7,029 bases of DNA from an uncultured Lachnospiraceae bacterium (GTDB lineage: Bacteria > Bacillota > Clostridia > Lachnospirales > Lachnospiraceae): NCBI GenBank assembly GCA_902797015.1, contig CADBRG010000211.1:1-7029 (forward strand), read 5' to 3'. This document shows positions 1 through 6,067 of this stretch, piece by piece. The notes beneath the pieces were generated by a model that ran no database searches, was not told the origin of the DNA, and was given only the letters and a program-made list of their open reading frames with translations. Position 1 is the stretch's first letter. Each line of letters begins with the position of its first letter. The position numbers were made by a program, and so were the translations under genes.

Positions 1-1660
1 AATATACCGGCTGTCCGCCAAAATGAACCTCGATCTCATGGTCCGGACAAGCTGCCTCGATCTCTTCCGCGAGCGCCTGTGCATCTTCTTCCGTCCGGTC
101 TTCACCGAAATAGATGCAGATCAGAGAGGTCTCTTCATTGGTCATGTCAAGCACCATCTCTTTTGTCACATCGCTCATGTCAGCACCTGCCGCACGAATC
201 TTGCCGTCAGCGATACCCATGTAATCGCCTTCTTTAATCGCAATATCATCGATCGATGTGTCGCGGATCGCATAGGTCACTTCACCGGTGTGTACCGTCT
301 CGATGATCTCCTTCATCGTCTCAGCATTGTCCTCTGCTGACTGCTCCGGAATGTAATTGATCATCGCGGTGATACCCTGCGGGATCGTTGTCGTCGGGAT
401 TACGACGATATTCTTACCTTCACTCATCTCAGCTGCCTGATTAGCGGCAAGCAGAATGTTCTTATTATTCGGAAGCAGGAAGATCGTCTTTGCAGAGATC
501 TTCTCAATCGCATCGAGGAAGTCCTCTGTACAAGGATTCATCGTCTGTCCGCCTGTGATCAGAATGTCAACACCAAGCTCTTCGAAAACGGTTGCCAGAC
601 CTTCGCCGGCTGTAACAGCCACAAAGCCCATCTCCTTTTCCGGCTCTTTCGGTGCAGCCTTCTGCTCCTTCGCTGCCTCAGCCTGCTGTGCAGCAAGCTT
701 CTCAGCATCCTTAAACAGACGCTCCTGATGCTCTTCACGCATATTATCGATCTTGATACGGGACAGAGATCCCATGGAAAGACCCTTCTGCAGTGCGTTA
801 CCCGGCTCATTGGTATGTACATGAACCTTGATCAGGTCATCATCCGCCACTAAAACGATGGAATCACCGATGCCCTCTAAGAACACACGGAAGTCCATCT
901 CCTGCTCCTCAGAGATCGGCTCGTCGATCACAACGATAAACTCGGTACAATAACCGAACTTGATCTCTTCTTCTGTCTCTGCAGTGATCTTAAGCGGTCT
1001 GGAAACAGCTTCTGCCTCAAACTCACTGTAATCGATCTCTTTTCCGAGGAATGCATCACGTGCCCCCTGAAGAACACAAACCAGACCCTGTCCGCCGGAA
1101 TCCACAACGCCAGCCTGCTTCAATACAGGCAGCATCTCCGGTGTCATTGCCAGAACACGCTCAGCCTCTTCTAAAATCGCATTGATATAGCTTTCCAGAT
1201 CATATTCATCAACATAGGCAAGATCCACAGCGATCGTTGCAGCTGCTTTTGCCACCGTCAGGATCGTACCTTCTTTCGGCTTCATAACAGCCTTATACGC
1301 CGTCTCAACAGCTCTCTCAAAGGCCTCTCCGATCACGACCTTGTCAATGACATCTACCTTTTCCACTACTTTGGAAAAGCCACGCAGGAGCTGTGAAAGG
1401 ATAACGCCGGAATTACCGCGCGCGCCGCGCAGAGATCCTGACGAAACAGCCTTCGCAAAGGTCGGCATCGTCGCCGGATCCAGTGCGGAAACCTCCCTTG
1501 CCGCAGAAAGGATCGTCATCGTCATATTCGTACCGGTATCGCCATCAGGCACCGGAAAAACATTCAGCTCATTAATCCATTCTTTTTTTGATTCAAGATT
1601 CTTTGCCCCAGCCAAAAACATTTTTGCAAGCAACTGGGCATCTATCGTATTCGTCTGCAA
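1..1660 (-). CDS. fakA: Fatty acid kinase FakA / YloV (DAK2 domain protein), 3' end cut by window
   Basis: ATP-dependent kinase that phosphorylates fatty acids held by FakB proteins, giving acyl-phosphate for phospholipid synthesis; cytosolic. I translated 553 residues, and the frame is still open at base 1. The last visible residues are FGGQPVY, the usual near-terminal motif of the family, so only a few residues are missing. The DAK2/DhaL-like domain covers about residues 1-200. It holds PVPDGDTGTN at 36-45 (D39 and D41 likely Mg-ATP ligands) and VDSGGQG near 186-192. The middle domain has C238 (FGYCTEF) and H280/H282 (HVHTN), matching the zinc ligands reported for Staphylococcus FakA. The C-terminal domain carries GGQTMNPCTEDF near 370. 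The start is TTG at 1660: AGGGGG sits 7 nt upstream, and the resulting N-terminus (TIDAQLLAKM) matches the family. The gene follows the Asp23-family gene by 11 nt and is surely cotranscribed with it. The lipid-kinase role is inferred from the family; an older name is DAK2/YloV. Confidence 0.93.
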   Translation of the reverse strand, partial: MQTNTIDAQLLAKMFLAGAKNLESKKEWINELNVFPVPDGDTGTNMTMTILSAAREVSALDPATMPTFAKAVSSGSLRGARGNSGVILSQLLRGFSKVVEKVDVIDKVVIGEAFERAVETAYKAVMKPKEGTILTVAKAAATIAVDLAYVDEYDLESYINAILEEAERVLAMTPEMLPVLKQAGVVDSGGQGLVCVLQGARDAFLGKEIDYSEFEAEAVSRPLKITAETEEEIKFGYCTEFIVVIDEPISEEQEMDFRVFLEGIGDSIVLVADDDLIKVHVHTNEPGNALQKGLSMGSLSRIKIDNMREEHQERLFKDAEKLAAQQAEAAKEQKAAPKEPEKEMGFVAVTAGEGLATVFEELGVDILITGGQTMNPCTEDFLDAIEKISAKTIFLLPNNKNILLAANQAAEMSEGKNIVVIPTTTIPQGITAMINYIPEQSAEDNAETMKEIIETVHTGEVTYAIRDTSIDDIAIKEGDYMGIADGKIRAAGADMSDVTKEMVLDMTNEETSLICIYFGEDRTEEDAQALAEEIEAACPDHEIEVHFGGQPVY

Positions 1661-1667
1661 ACTGCAT

Positions 1668-1673
1668 CCCCCT
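1668..1673 (-). promoter_or_regulatory. Shine-Dalgarno site fixing the TTG start of fakA
   Basis: The minus strand reads AGGGGG, then 7 nt, then TTG at 1660. The AG of this site is shared with the TAG stop of the preceding Asp23-family gene, which points to translational coupling. A closer ATG at 1667 is out of frame with fakA, and the next in-frame ATG (codon 14) would cut off the conserved TID N-terminus. Confidence 0.7.
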
Positions 1674-2028
1674 AGTCAATCACACGGACACCTTCAACAT
1701 ATACATTGATCTTGTCAATCTTCATGCCCGTAAATTCTTCTACTTTATATTTGACTGTAGACATCAGATTATCCGTCACAGTCGCAATGCTGACACCATA
1801 CGCTACAATGACATGAAAATCAAGCACGATATGGTTATCTTTGATATTTACTGAAATACCGTGGTGCAGATAATCTTTCTTTAAGAGCTTAACAAGCCCG
1901 TCTTTTACATTCACTGCTGCCATACCGACAATTCCGAAGCACTCAACTGCTACAGATCCGGCATAGGTAGCTACAACCTGAGAATCTATCAGGATCGTTC
2001 CCAGGGAATTATCAATCTGTCCTCTCAT
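1672..2028 (-). CDS. yloU: Asp23/Gls24 family protein (YloU-like)
   Basis: A small cytosolic protein of the Asp23/Gls24 (DUF322) family, 118 residues, the usual length of the short YloU form. The order of conserved elements fits: an N-terminal strand and helix with GTILIDSQVVATYAGSVAVE (about 10-29), then the G-I-V-G-M turn (33-37), a central part with VNIKDNHIVLDFHVIVAYG, and the terminal KINVYVEGVRV. There is no signal peptide or transmembrane segment. Family members in staphylococci and enterococci are envelope-associated and stress-induced, but the role of the short YloU form next to FakA is not established. The ATG start has GGAGG 6 nt upstream. It is the first gene of a two-gene unit with fakA and is read divergently from rpmB, the same arrangement as rpmB-yloU-yloV in Bacillus subtilis. 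Confidence 0.93.
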   Translation of the reverse strand: MRGQIDNSLGTILIDSQVVATYAGSVAVECFGIVGMAAVNVKDGLVKLLKKDYLHHGISVNIKDNHIVLDFHVIVAYGVSIATVTDNLMSTVKYKVEEFTGMKIDKINVYVEGVRVID

Positions 2029-2069
2029 CGCTTACCTCCATATTAAGCTTCTGACCGATAAACACACTC

Positions 2070-2098
2070 ATTATACATACTTTACGGCAAAAAGGGAA
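2070..2098 (-). promoter_or_regulatory. Probable sigma-A promoter of the yloU-fakA operon
   Basis: On the minus strand a perfect TATAAT lies at 2075-2070, preceded by TATG. Seventeen bases upstream is TTCCCT (2098-2093), a weak -35 with three matches to consensus. Transcription would begin near 2062, giving a leader of about 35 nt before the ATG at 2028. The -10 is strong and the -35 is the doubtful part. Confidence 0.55.
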
Positions 2099-2141
2099 GT
2101 GCTATGACCCAAAAATAATACGGGCATTTATAAAAAAACAG

Positions 2142-2170
2142 TTGCAATCCATATAAACATCTGCTAGAAT
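2142..2170 (+). promoter_or_regulatory. Sigma-A promoter of rpmB
   Basis: TTGCAA (2142-2147), a 17-nt spacer, then TAGAAT (2165-2170) preceded by TGC, an extended -10 element. The stretch upstream of the -35 is A/T-rich and could act as an UP element. The start would be near 2177, leaving a leader of about 30 nt with AAGGAGGTG just before rpmB. The leader is too short for a ribosomal-protein autoregulatory fold. Confidence 0.75.
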
Positions 2171-2205
2171 ACTCATGTTGTCACGAAAAACAAGGAGGTG
2201 GAACT

Positions 2206-2391
2206 ATGGCAAAATGCAGTGTTTGCGGAAAAGGCGCGCATTTCGGTTGCAACGTCAGCCATTCTCATAGAAAGTCAAACAGAATGTGGAAATCCAACAT
2301 CAAAAAAGTGAAATGCAATGTGAACGGCTCACCGAAGCGGATTTATGTTTGCACTTCCTGCTTGAGATCCAATGCTGTTGAACGCGCTTAA
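2206..2391 (+). CDS. rpmB: 50S ribosomal protein L28
   Basis: L28, a small basic protein of the large ribosomal subunit, 61 residues, the normal length for Firmicutes. It opens with MAKCSVCGKG and has the typical SHRKSNRMW-type core and a basic C-terminal half. Two CxxC pairs, C4/C7 and C49/C52, make this the zinc-ribbon (C+) form rather than the cysteine-free form used under zinc limitation. C15 and C37 are additional cysteines. The Shine-Dalgarno is strong (AGGAGG, 7 nt before ATG). The gene is monocistronic, with its own promoter upstream and an intrinsic terminator 27 nt downstream. It is divergent from yloU-fakA. Confidence 0.97.
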   Translation: MAKCSVCGKGAHFGCNVSHSHRKSNRMWKSNIKKVKCNVNGSPKRIYVCTSCLRSNAVERA

Positions 2392-2418
2392 AGGATTCGC
2401 ATAATAAAGAGAACACTT

Positions 2419-2448
2419 AAAAAAGATCCGGATTCCGGGTCTTTTTTT
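2419..2448 (+). terminator. Intrinsic terminator of rpmB
   Basis: An A-rich arm leads into GATCCGG, a 3-nt loop ATT, then CCGGGTC and a run of seven T. The stem can extend to about 13 pairs (with one G-T pair) if the A and T tracts pair. It lies 27 nt after the rpmB stop. Confidence 0.9.
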
Positions 2449-2467
2449 CTTTGCTCACACGCAAAAT

Positions 2468-2502
2468 AAAAGCCCTGTCAGATATACTCTCACAGGGCTT
2501 TT
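2468..2502 (-). terminator. Intrinsic terminator of the Nudix-GerW operon, possibly bidirectional
   Basis: A perfect 11-bp inverted repeat (AAAAGCCCTGT / ACAGGGCTTTT) with a 13-nt loop. It lies 21 nt after the gerW stop. On the minus strand it is followed by TTTTATTTT. On the plus strand the stem ends in TTTTC, so it could also back up the rpmB terminator in this convergent region. Confidence 0.85.
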
Positions 2503-2523
2503 CTGATTTCTGTCAAAATAAGA

Positions 2524-2979
2524 TCAGATCTCTGTCGGTTCGGCATCAGCCACGCCGTTTTCTAAGATGTCCTGCATCATCTCTGCAGCCTCATCCTTTG
2601 CCTGACGGTAAGCTTCTGCGCGCTCCGGATTTTTCTTTGCTTCTCTTCCCTGTACAAAACGATCCACAAATTCCGGGATCATATCAAGGATCTTCATGAT
2701 GCCATCCTGGTTCTTGACACTGATCACACGTGTCGCACCGTTCTGGATCACGAGCACCGCACTCGGGGAAATCTTCGCGCCGACACCGCCTCCGGTATTG
2801 CGCTTCTTTTCTCCTGCAAATGAACCGGAGCCCATACCGAATGAAATGTCTACGAGCGGGAACAGGATCGTGTCGCCGATTTTGATCGGATCGCCAACAA
2901 CGGTCTTGCTCGAAACAAACCCGTCCATTCCCTTCATCAATGCATCAATGGTACCTGCAAATGTATTATTCTCCGCCAT
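2524..2979 (-). CDS. ytfJ: GerW family sporulation protein (YtfJ)
   Basis: GerW/YtfJ family protein, 151 residues, close to the usual length. In Bacillus this family is made in the developing spore and is needed for a normal germination response; its biochemical activity is unknown. Visible motifs are VVGDPIKIGDTILFPLVDISFGMGSG in two steps (27-40 and 41-52), the glycine-rich GGGVGAKISP (63-72), and the strand AVLVIQNGATRVISV (74-88). The last 45 residues are charged and probably helical. There is no signal peptide. The ATG is preceded by AAAGGAGG, which overlaps the TAA of the DUF2953 gene 15 nt upstream, so the two are coupled as in the Bacillus ytfI-ytfJ pair. It is the last gene of the operon, with a terminator just after it. 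Confidence 0.93.
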   Translation of the reverse strand: MAENNTFAGTIDALMKGMDGFVSSKTVVGDPIKIGDTILFPLVDISFGMGSGSFAGEKKRNTGGGVGAKISPSAVLVIQNGATRVISVKNQDGIMKILDMIPEFVDRFVQGREAKKNPERAEAYRQAKDEAAEMMQDILENGVADAEPTEI

Positions 2980-2994
2980 AAGTGCGTGCCTCCT

Positions 2995-3693
2995 TTATTT
3001 CTTCGCTTTCTTTCTGCTTCTCTGAACGATACTGATAAATCTGCGTACTTCTTTTTTCCGGAACAATGAGATCACAAAGATCAGAACATGGACGATAAAG
3101 ATGTGTCCCCTTGCCTTGACGTTCCCGTCAAAATAGGTTTCTTCTGTATCAAAGTCCGGATAAAACGCAAGGTCTGTCGCAAAGATAAACGGGATCGCTG
3201 ACAGTCCTCCGCATACCTCTCCTGTCGTCGCCGGATCCTCAAATCCGAACGCCACCCTTCCGGAGAGTTCTCTTGGTCTGATCCTGACAAGAAATGTCTG
3301 CAGGATCGGCATCACTGCCGAAAGTACGCCTTCTTCAAAAAACGCCTTGACAATGCCGAACACCCGCTTGATGCGGTCCCACAAAGAAGCCTTCTTCTTT
3401 TTCTTCTCAGTCTTCTCATCGCTTGCTTCGACGTTTTCCTTATTTTGCTTTTTCCCTTTTTTCGGAAGAACCGGAATGCCTGCTATCCTCAGCTTATAAT
3501 GGAATTCCTCTTTGTAGCCTGCTGTAAATGTCACAAGCCCGAGCAGCCACTTCAGCTTAAAATCAGCGCATTTTTCTTCGCTTGCTGCCACCAGCCGGTA
3601 CCGCATCGGTACAAGCAGGATCACAGCGATCACGATCGCAATAACGAGCAGGACGATCCCTATGATCTTTCCGATCATCAAAAGGATCAACAT
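2995..3693 (-). CDS. DUF2953 domain membrane protein (YtfI-like)
   Basis: 232 residues, function unknown. The N-terminus is a long hydrophobic segment (about 2-30, rich in I, L, V) that should anchor it in the membrane. Then come a strand-rich part, a lysine-rich linker (78-102), an amphipathic stretch with WDRIKRVFGIVKAFFEEG, and the conserved DUF2953 motif FGFEDPATTGEVCG (149-162). A second hydrophobic stretch (about 197-211) precedes a very basic tail ending KKAKK. The same gene precedes gerW/ytfJ in bacilli, so a sporulation-linked role is likely by context only. The ATG at 3693 overlaps the TGA of the preceding gene by 7 nt. A second in-frame ATG at codon 6 is possible but leaves the protein unchanged in substance. 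Confidence 0.85.
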   Translation of the reverse strand: MLILLMIGKIIGIVLLVIAIVIAVILLVPMRYRLVAASEEKCADFKLKWLLGLVTFTAGYKEEFHYKLRIAGIPVLPKKGKKQNKENVEASDEKTEKKKKKASLWDRIKRVFGIVKAFFEEGVLSAVMPILQTFLVRIRPRELSGRVAFGFEDPATTGEVCGGLSAIPFIFATDLAFYPDFDTEETYFDGNVKARGHIFIVHVLIFVISLFRKKEVRRFISIVQRSRKKAKK

Positions 3694-4010
3694 ACCATCT
3701 GCCCCCGTCCTGTTAAATGACGATACACGTCATAATCCTGATTCACACGATATGCATCTTCTATCAAAGATGCCGTAATCTCGTAAGCCTCTCTCTTATA
3801 ACCCGCCATTCCGACAATATAGAGTGCTTCCGTCGGGTATTCTTTTTGTAAAAGAACCGTGCTCGGCAGGATCTCCAGTCGTCCGCCTTTTGCCCTGTCA
3901 CAGGCGATCAGGTAAACTGTCGGATGGATCTGCCTGTGCATGATCTGAAACTTCAGCCTTTTACTGTTTTTAACAGATGCGCCGACCCTTAGTTTTTTCT
4001 CCCATTCCAT
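3687..4010 (-). CDS. Conserved-looking hypothetical protein, 107 aa
   Basis: I do not recognise this family. The protein is soluble with no signal peptide or membrane segment. The first 20 residues are basic (KKLRVGASVKNSKRLK). The middle alternates short strands (TVYLIACD, LEILPSTVLL, ALYIVGMAG), and the end is helical (YEITASLIEDAYRVNQDYDVYRHL), suggesting a small alpha/beta fold. It is a real gene: GGAG lies 6 nt before the ATG, the site overlaps the TAA of the Nudix gene, only 3 nt separate the two genes, and it overlaps the DUF2953 start by 7 nt. Such coupling suggests it is made together with both partners. It might assist the Nudix enzyme or belong to the sporulation pair; the sequence does not decide. 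Confidence 0.8.
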   Translation of the reverse strand: MEWEKKLRVGASVKNSKRLKFQIMHRQIHPTVYLIACDRAKGGRLEILPSTVLLQKEYPTEALYIVGMAGYKREAYEITASLIEDAYRVNQDYDVYRHLTGRGQMVC

Positions 4011-4013
4011 AGA

Positions 4014-4469
4014 TTACTCCGTCCGGATCGCATCTATCCACTCATGCTTTCTGCGCATCTCCTGATAGGTGCGGTAAGCATCCTCTAAAATACGCTTCTC
4101 ATTCGAAAACTTCAGCAGGTGGATCGCCTCATGATATTTATAATATCCGGAATCCGTAAAATACTCTTCCCGCTGTGGCTTGCTGTAATAGCTGTCAGTC
4201 GACATCAAATACCAGTGTACCTCCTTCGTCACCGTATCATCCGGTACGGAAAACGAATACTGGCTCTTCCCAATGTACGATACGACAGATGCATTCACAC
4301 CTGCCTCTTCCTTTACTTCACGCAAAGCGGTGTCAATGTGTGTTTCTCCTTCTTCAACTGTTCCCTTCGGCAATACCCAGCCTTCATATCTGCGTTTATA
4401 TTGCTTGAACAACAGAAGGATCTTCCCACGATAAATCACAACACCGCCGCAACTTGTTGCTACGATCAT
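4014..4469 (-). CDS. Nudix hydrolase
   Basis: Hydrolase of the Nudix superfamily, which cleaves a nucleoside diphosphate linked to another group, using Mg2+ or Mn2+. With the start chosen here it has 151 residues. The Nudix box is complete at 36-58 (GTVEEGETHIDTALREVKEE, then AGV): G36, E42, R50, E51, E54, E55 and G57 all fit GX5EX7REUXEEXGU. It is preceded by GWVLPKG and by the typical first strand SCGGVVIYRGKILLL. The C-terminus (from about 110) is a charged helical extension. The substrate cannot be told; the WVLPKGTVE pattern is shared with diadenosine-polyphosphate-type and RNA-cap-type enzymes. The start is ATG 4469, because GGAGG lies 7 nt before it and the N-terminus fits the family. 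A GTG at 4529 would add 20 residues but lies about 5 nt from the predicted transcript start. First gene of a four-gene operon. Confidence 0.93.
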   Translation of the reverse strand: MIVATSCGGVVIYRGKILLLFKQYKRRYEGWVLPKGTVEEGETHIDTALREVKEEAGVNASVVSYIGKSQYSFSVPDDTVTKEVHWYLMSTDSYYSKPQREEYFTDSGYYKYHEAIHLLKFSNEKRILEDAYRTYQEMRRKHEWIDAIRTE

Positions 4470-4476
4470 GTTCTGT

Positions 4477-4481
4477 CCTCC
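4477..4481 (-). promoter_or_regulatory. Shine-Dalgarno site deciding the Nudix start
   Basis: GGAGG on the minus strand, 7 nt before ATG 4469. It supports the shorter reading of the gene over the GTG at 4529, which has only a weak AGG nearby. Confidence 0.8.
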
Positions 4482-4488
4482 GAAATGT

Positions 4489-4527
4489 GCAGCTTCCTGC
4501 TGCCTCCGGCAGATCTCAGTATCTGCC
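4489..4527 (-). promoter_or_regulatory. Two tandem hairpins in the Nudix operon leader
   Basis: Within the roughly 65-nt predicted leader, GGCAGAT and ATCTGCC (4527-4508) form a perfect 7-bp stem with a 6-nt loop. GCAGC and GCTGC (4503-4489) form a 5-bp stem with a 5-nt loop. The second hairpin ends 7 nt before the Shine-Dalgarno. There is no T-run, so this is not a terminator. It may stabilise the transcript or modulate translation; no known riboswitch class is recognised. Confidence 0.4.
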
Positions 4528-4540
4528 ACACTTACCTAAC

Positions 4541-4569
4541 AGTATACGCCAATCAATAGCAACTTTCAA
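4541..4569 (-). promoter_or_regulatory. Sigma-A-type promoter of the Nudix-GerW operon
   Basis: On the minus strand TTGAAA (4569-4564), a 17-nt spacer, then TATACT (4546-4541). Both boxes are close to consensus at ideal spacing. Transcription should begin near 4534. A vegetative promoter would drive gerW as well, unless a sporulation-specific promoter lies inside the operon; I did not recognise one. Confidence 0.7.
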
Positions 4570-4588
4570 CTATGCATCATGTATGATT

Positions 4589-4616
4589 CGAGTAATTTCG
4601 TTCAACGTTTTACTCG
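4589..4616 (-). repeat. Inverted repeat across the PBP stop codon
   Basis: CGAGTAA (4616-4610, containing the TAA stop) and TTACTCG (4595-4589) are a perfect 7-bp inverted repeat with a 14-nt loop. No T-tract follows, so it is a poor intrinsic terminator. The SEDS-PBP transcript may read on into the Nudix operon. Confidence 0.35.
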
Positions 4617-6067
4617 TCAAAATACGCGTCAAATACCTCGCCCGCCACAGGCACTGCCGAAGAACTTCCGCTTCCGCCATCCTCTACGATGACCGCGATC
4701 GCGATCTGCTTTTCTCCGTCCTGCGCGTAACCGACAAACCATCCGTGGCTGTCTTTGTCTTCGTTGTATTCCGCTGAACCGGTCTTTCCTGCGACATCAT
4801 ATCCTCTGCCGGAAAGTGCGCTTCCGGTACCGTAATCAGTGACCGCTTCCATCAGGGAACGGATTCTCTGTGTATCTTCTTTATTTAATAATTTCCCGTA
4901 TTCCTGCTTGTCAAACCGTCTGACGATCGTCCCGGTATCATTTTCAATATGGTCCGCAATGTAAGGCCTGCAGAGCACACCGTCATTGCAGATCGCCGAT
5001 GCGATCATTGCCATATGGATCGGAGAAACAAGGGTATCGCCCTGACCGATCGATGTCGTCATGATCTTTCCCTGGCCCTCTGTTTCCGAAAGCGCAAACT
5101 GGCTTTTTGCAGTCTTCAGCCCTGTCGGCAATGCCTGGTTGAACAGCATGTCGTTACAGAAACTGTTCAGCGACTTAATATTTAAGCTTAATCCGATCGT
5201 AGAAAATGCCGTATTGCAGGAATGGGCAAAGCTTTCCTCAAGGTTTTCTTCACCATGCACCGCTCCCTTATAACAATGAACGGTATAGTCATCCCTTGTG
5301 ATCTCGCCCTCACAGTCATATGCAAAAGAATTATAATTGCTGTTTTCCCGCATGTATTCAAGCGCCGTGATAATCTTAAACGTTGATCCCGGCGGATAGA
5401 GACCCTGCGTCGTACGGTTTAGGAGTACACTGCTGTCCTCGTCGTTTACGATATCATCCCAGTCATAGGCAACCGTATTCGGATCAAAATCAGGCTTTGA
5501 AACCATCGCCAGTATTTTGCCAGTATTCGGCTCAATTGCGATTACTGCACCATCATTTCCGCCAAGTGCATCATATGCGGTCTCCTGAAGGTCCGACTCA
5601 AGTGTCGTCACTACGCTATCCCCCTGGTCTTTATCACCTGCCAGATTATGATAAATCCGTTTTAAGATAAAGGAATGGGAACGCAGCATATAAAAATTAT
5701 ACTGTGATTCCACGCCGGCTTTGCCATTCGTGGTAAAACCGACCGCATGCGCGTAGAGGTCCTCATAAGGGTATTCCCGCGTCTCTCCGTCATCGTCTGT
5801 CGTAGCCAGGACCTTACCGTCCGCGGAAAGGATATCACCCCGGATAACGGTTTCCGCATACATTTCCTGTCGCTTGTTATAAGAGCTGTTGATCACGGAA
5901 TCGCTTTTGGCCACAAGGAACCACACCATGTAGACCGCAAGCAGCAAAAACAGGATGGCAAATACAACGGCGATAAAAGTTAACTGCCCCTTACCACTTC
6001 TCTTCGTATTCTGTTTGGGTGCGCTTCTGTCTGCGCCTGGTTTTCTGTACTCGGTCTTCTTCCTCAT
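4610..6067 (-). CDS. Class B penicillin-binding protein (PbpA/PBP2-type transpeptidase)
   Basis: Membrane-anchored D,D-transpeptidase that crosslinks peptidoglycan on the outer face of the membrane; 485 residues. Residues 1-29 are a basic cytoplasmic tail and 30-52 a single transmembrane helix. The linker domain holds VIRGDILSADGKVLATT (74-90) and the GVESQYN region (118-124). The transpeptidase domain begins near 170 with GAVIAIEPNTGKILAMVSKP. Its three active-site motifs are intact: STFK (228-231, nucleophile S228, K231), SCN (283-285) and KTGS (428-431). There is no PASTA domain. It is shorter than typical PBP2 and resembles the PbpA type paired with a SEDS protein. The ATG at 6067 has AAAGGA with 7-nt spacing and no better in-frame start follows, so the 77-nt overlap with the upstream SEDS gene appears real. 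The SEDS protein should be its polymerase partner. Confidence 0.94.
   Translation of the reverse strand: MRKKTEYRKPGADRSAPKQNTKRSGKGQLTFIAVVFAILFLLLAVYMVWFLVAKSDSVINSSYNKRQEMYAETVIRGDILSADGKVLATTDDDGETREYPYEDLYAHAVGFTTNGKAGVESQYNFYMLRSHSFILKRIYHNLAGDKDQGDSVVTTLESDLQETAYDALGGNDGAVIAIEPNTGKILAMVSKPDFDPNTVAYDWDDIVNDEDSSVLLNRTTQGLYPPGSTFKIITALEYMRENSNYNSFAYDCEGEITRDDYTVHCYKGAVHGEENLEESFAHSCNTAFSTIGLSLNIKSLNSFCNDMLFNQALPTGLKTAKSQFALSETEGQGKIMTTSIGQGDTLVSPIHMAMIASAICNDGVLCRPYIADHIENDTGTIVRRFDKQEYGKLLNKEDTQRIRSLMEAVTDYGTGSALSGRGYDVAGKTGSAEYNEDKDSHGWFVGYAQDGEKQIAIAVIVEDGGSGSSSAVPVAGEVFDAYFDE

Noticed and set aside
23..1709. Plus-strand open frames and a short minus-strand frame across fakA
   Set aside because: The continuous minus-strand frame with all FakA motifs explains the whole stretch.
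3425..3460. A-rich stretch encoding the Lys run of the DUF2953 protein as a frameshift site
   Set aside because: The frame continues through it into the conserved DUF2953 motif; there is no alternative downstream frame.
4470..4529. GTG start at 4529 adding 20 residues to the Nudix protein
   Set aside because: It lies about 5 nt after the predicted transcript start, has only a weak AGG, overlaps the leader hairpins, and the family N-terminus begins at ATG 4469.
4119..4777. Plus-strand open frames opposite the Nudix gene and the PBP C-terminus
   Set aside because: They are antisense to conserved coding motifs (Nudix box, KTGS) and lack ribosome sites or family features.
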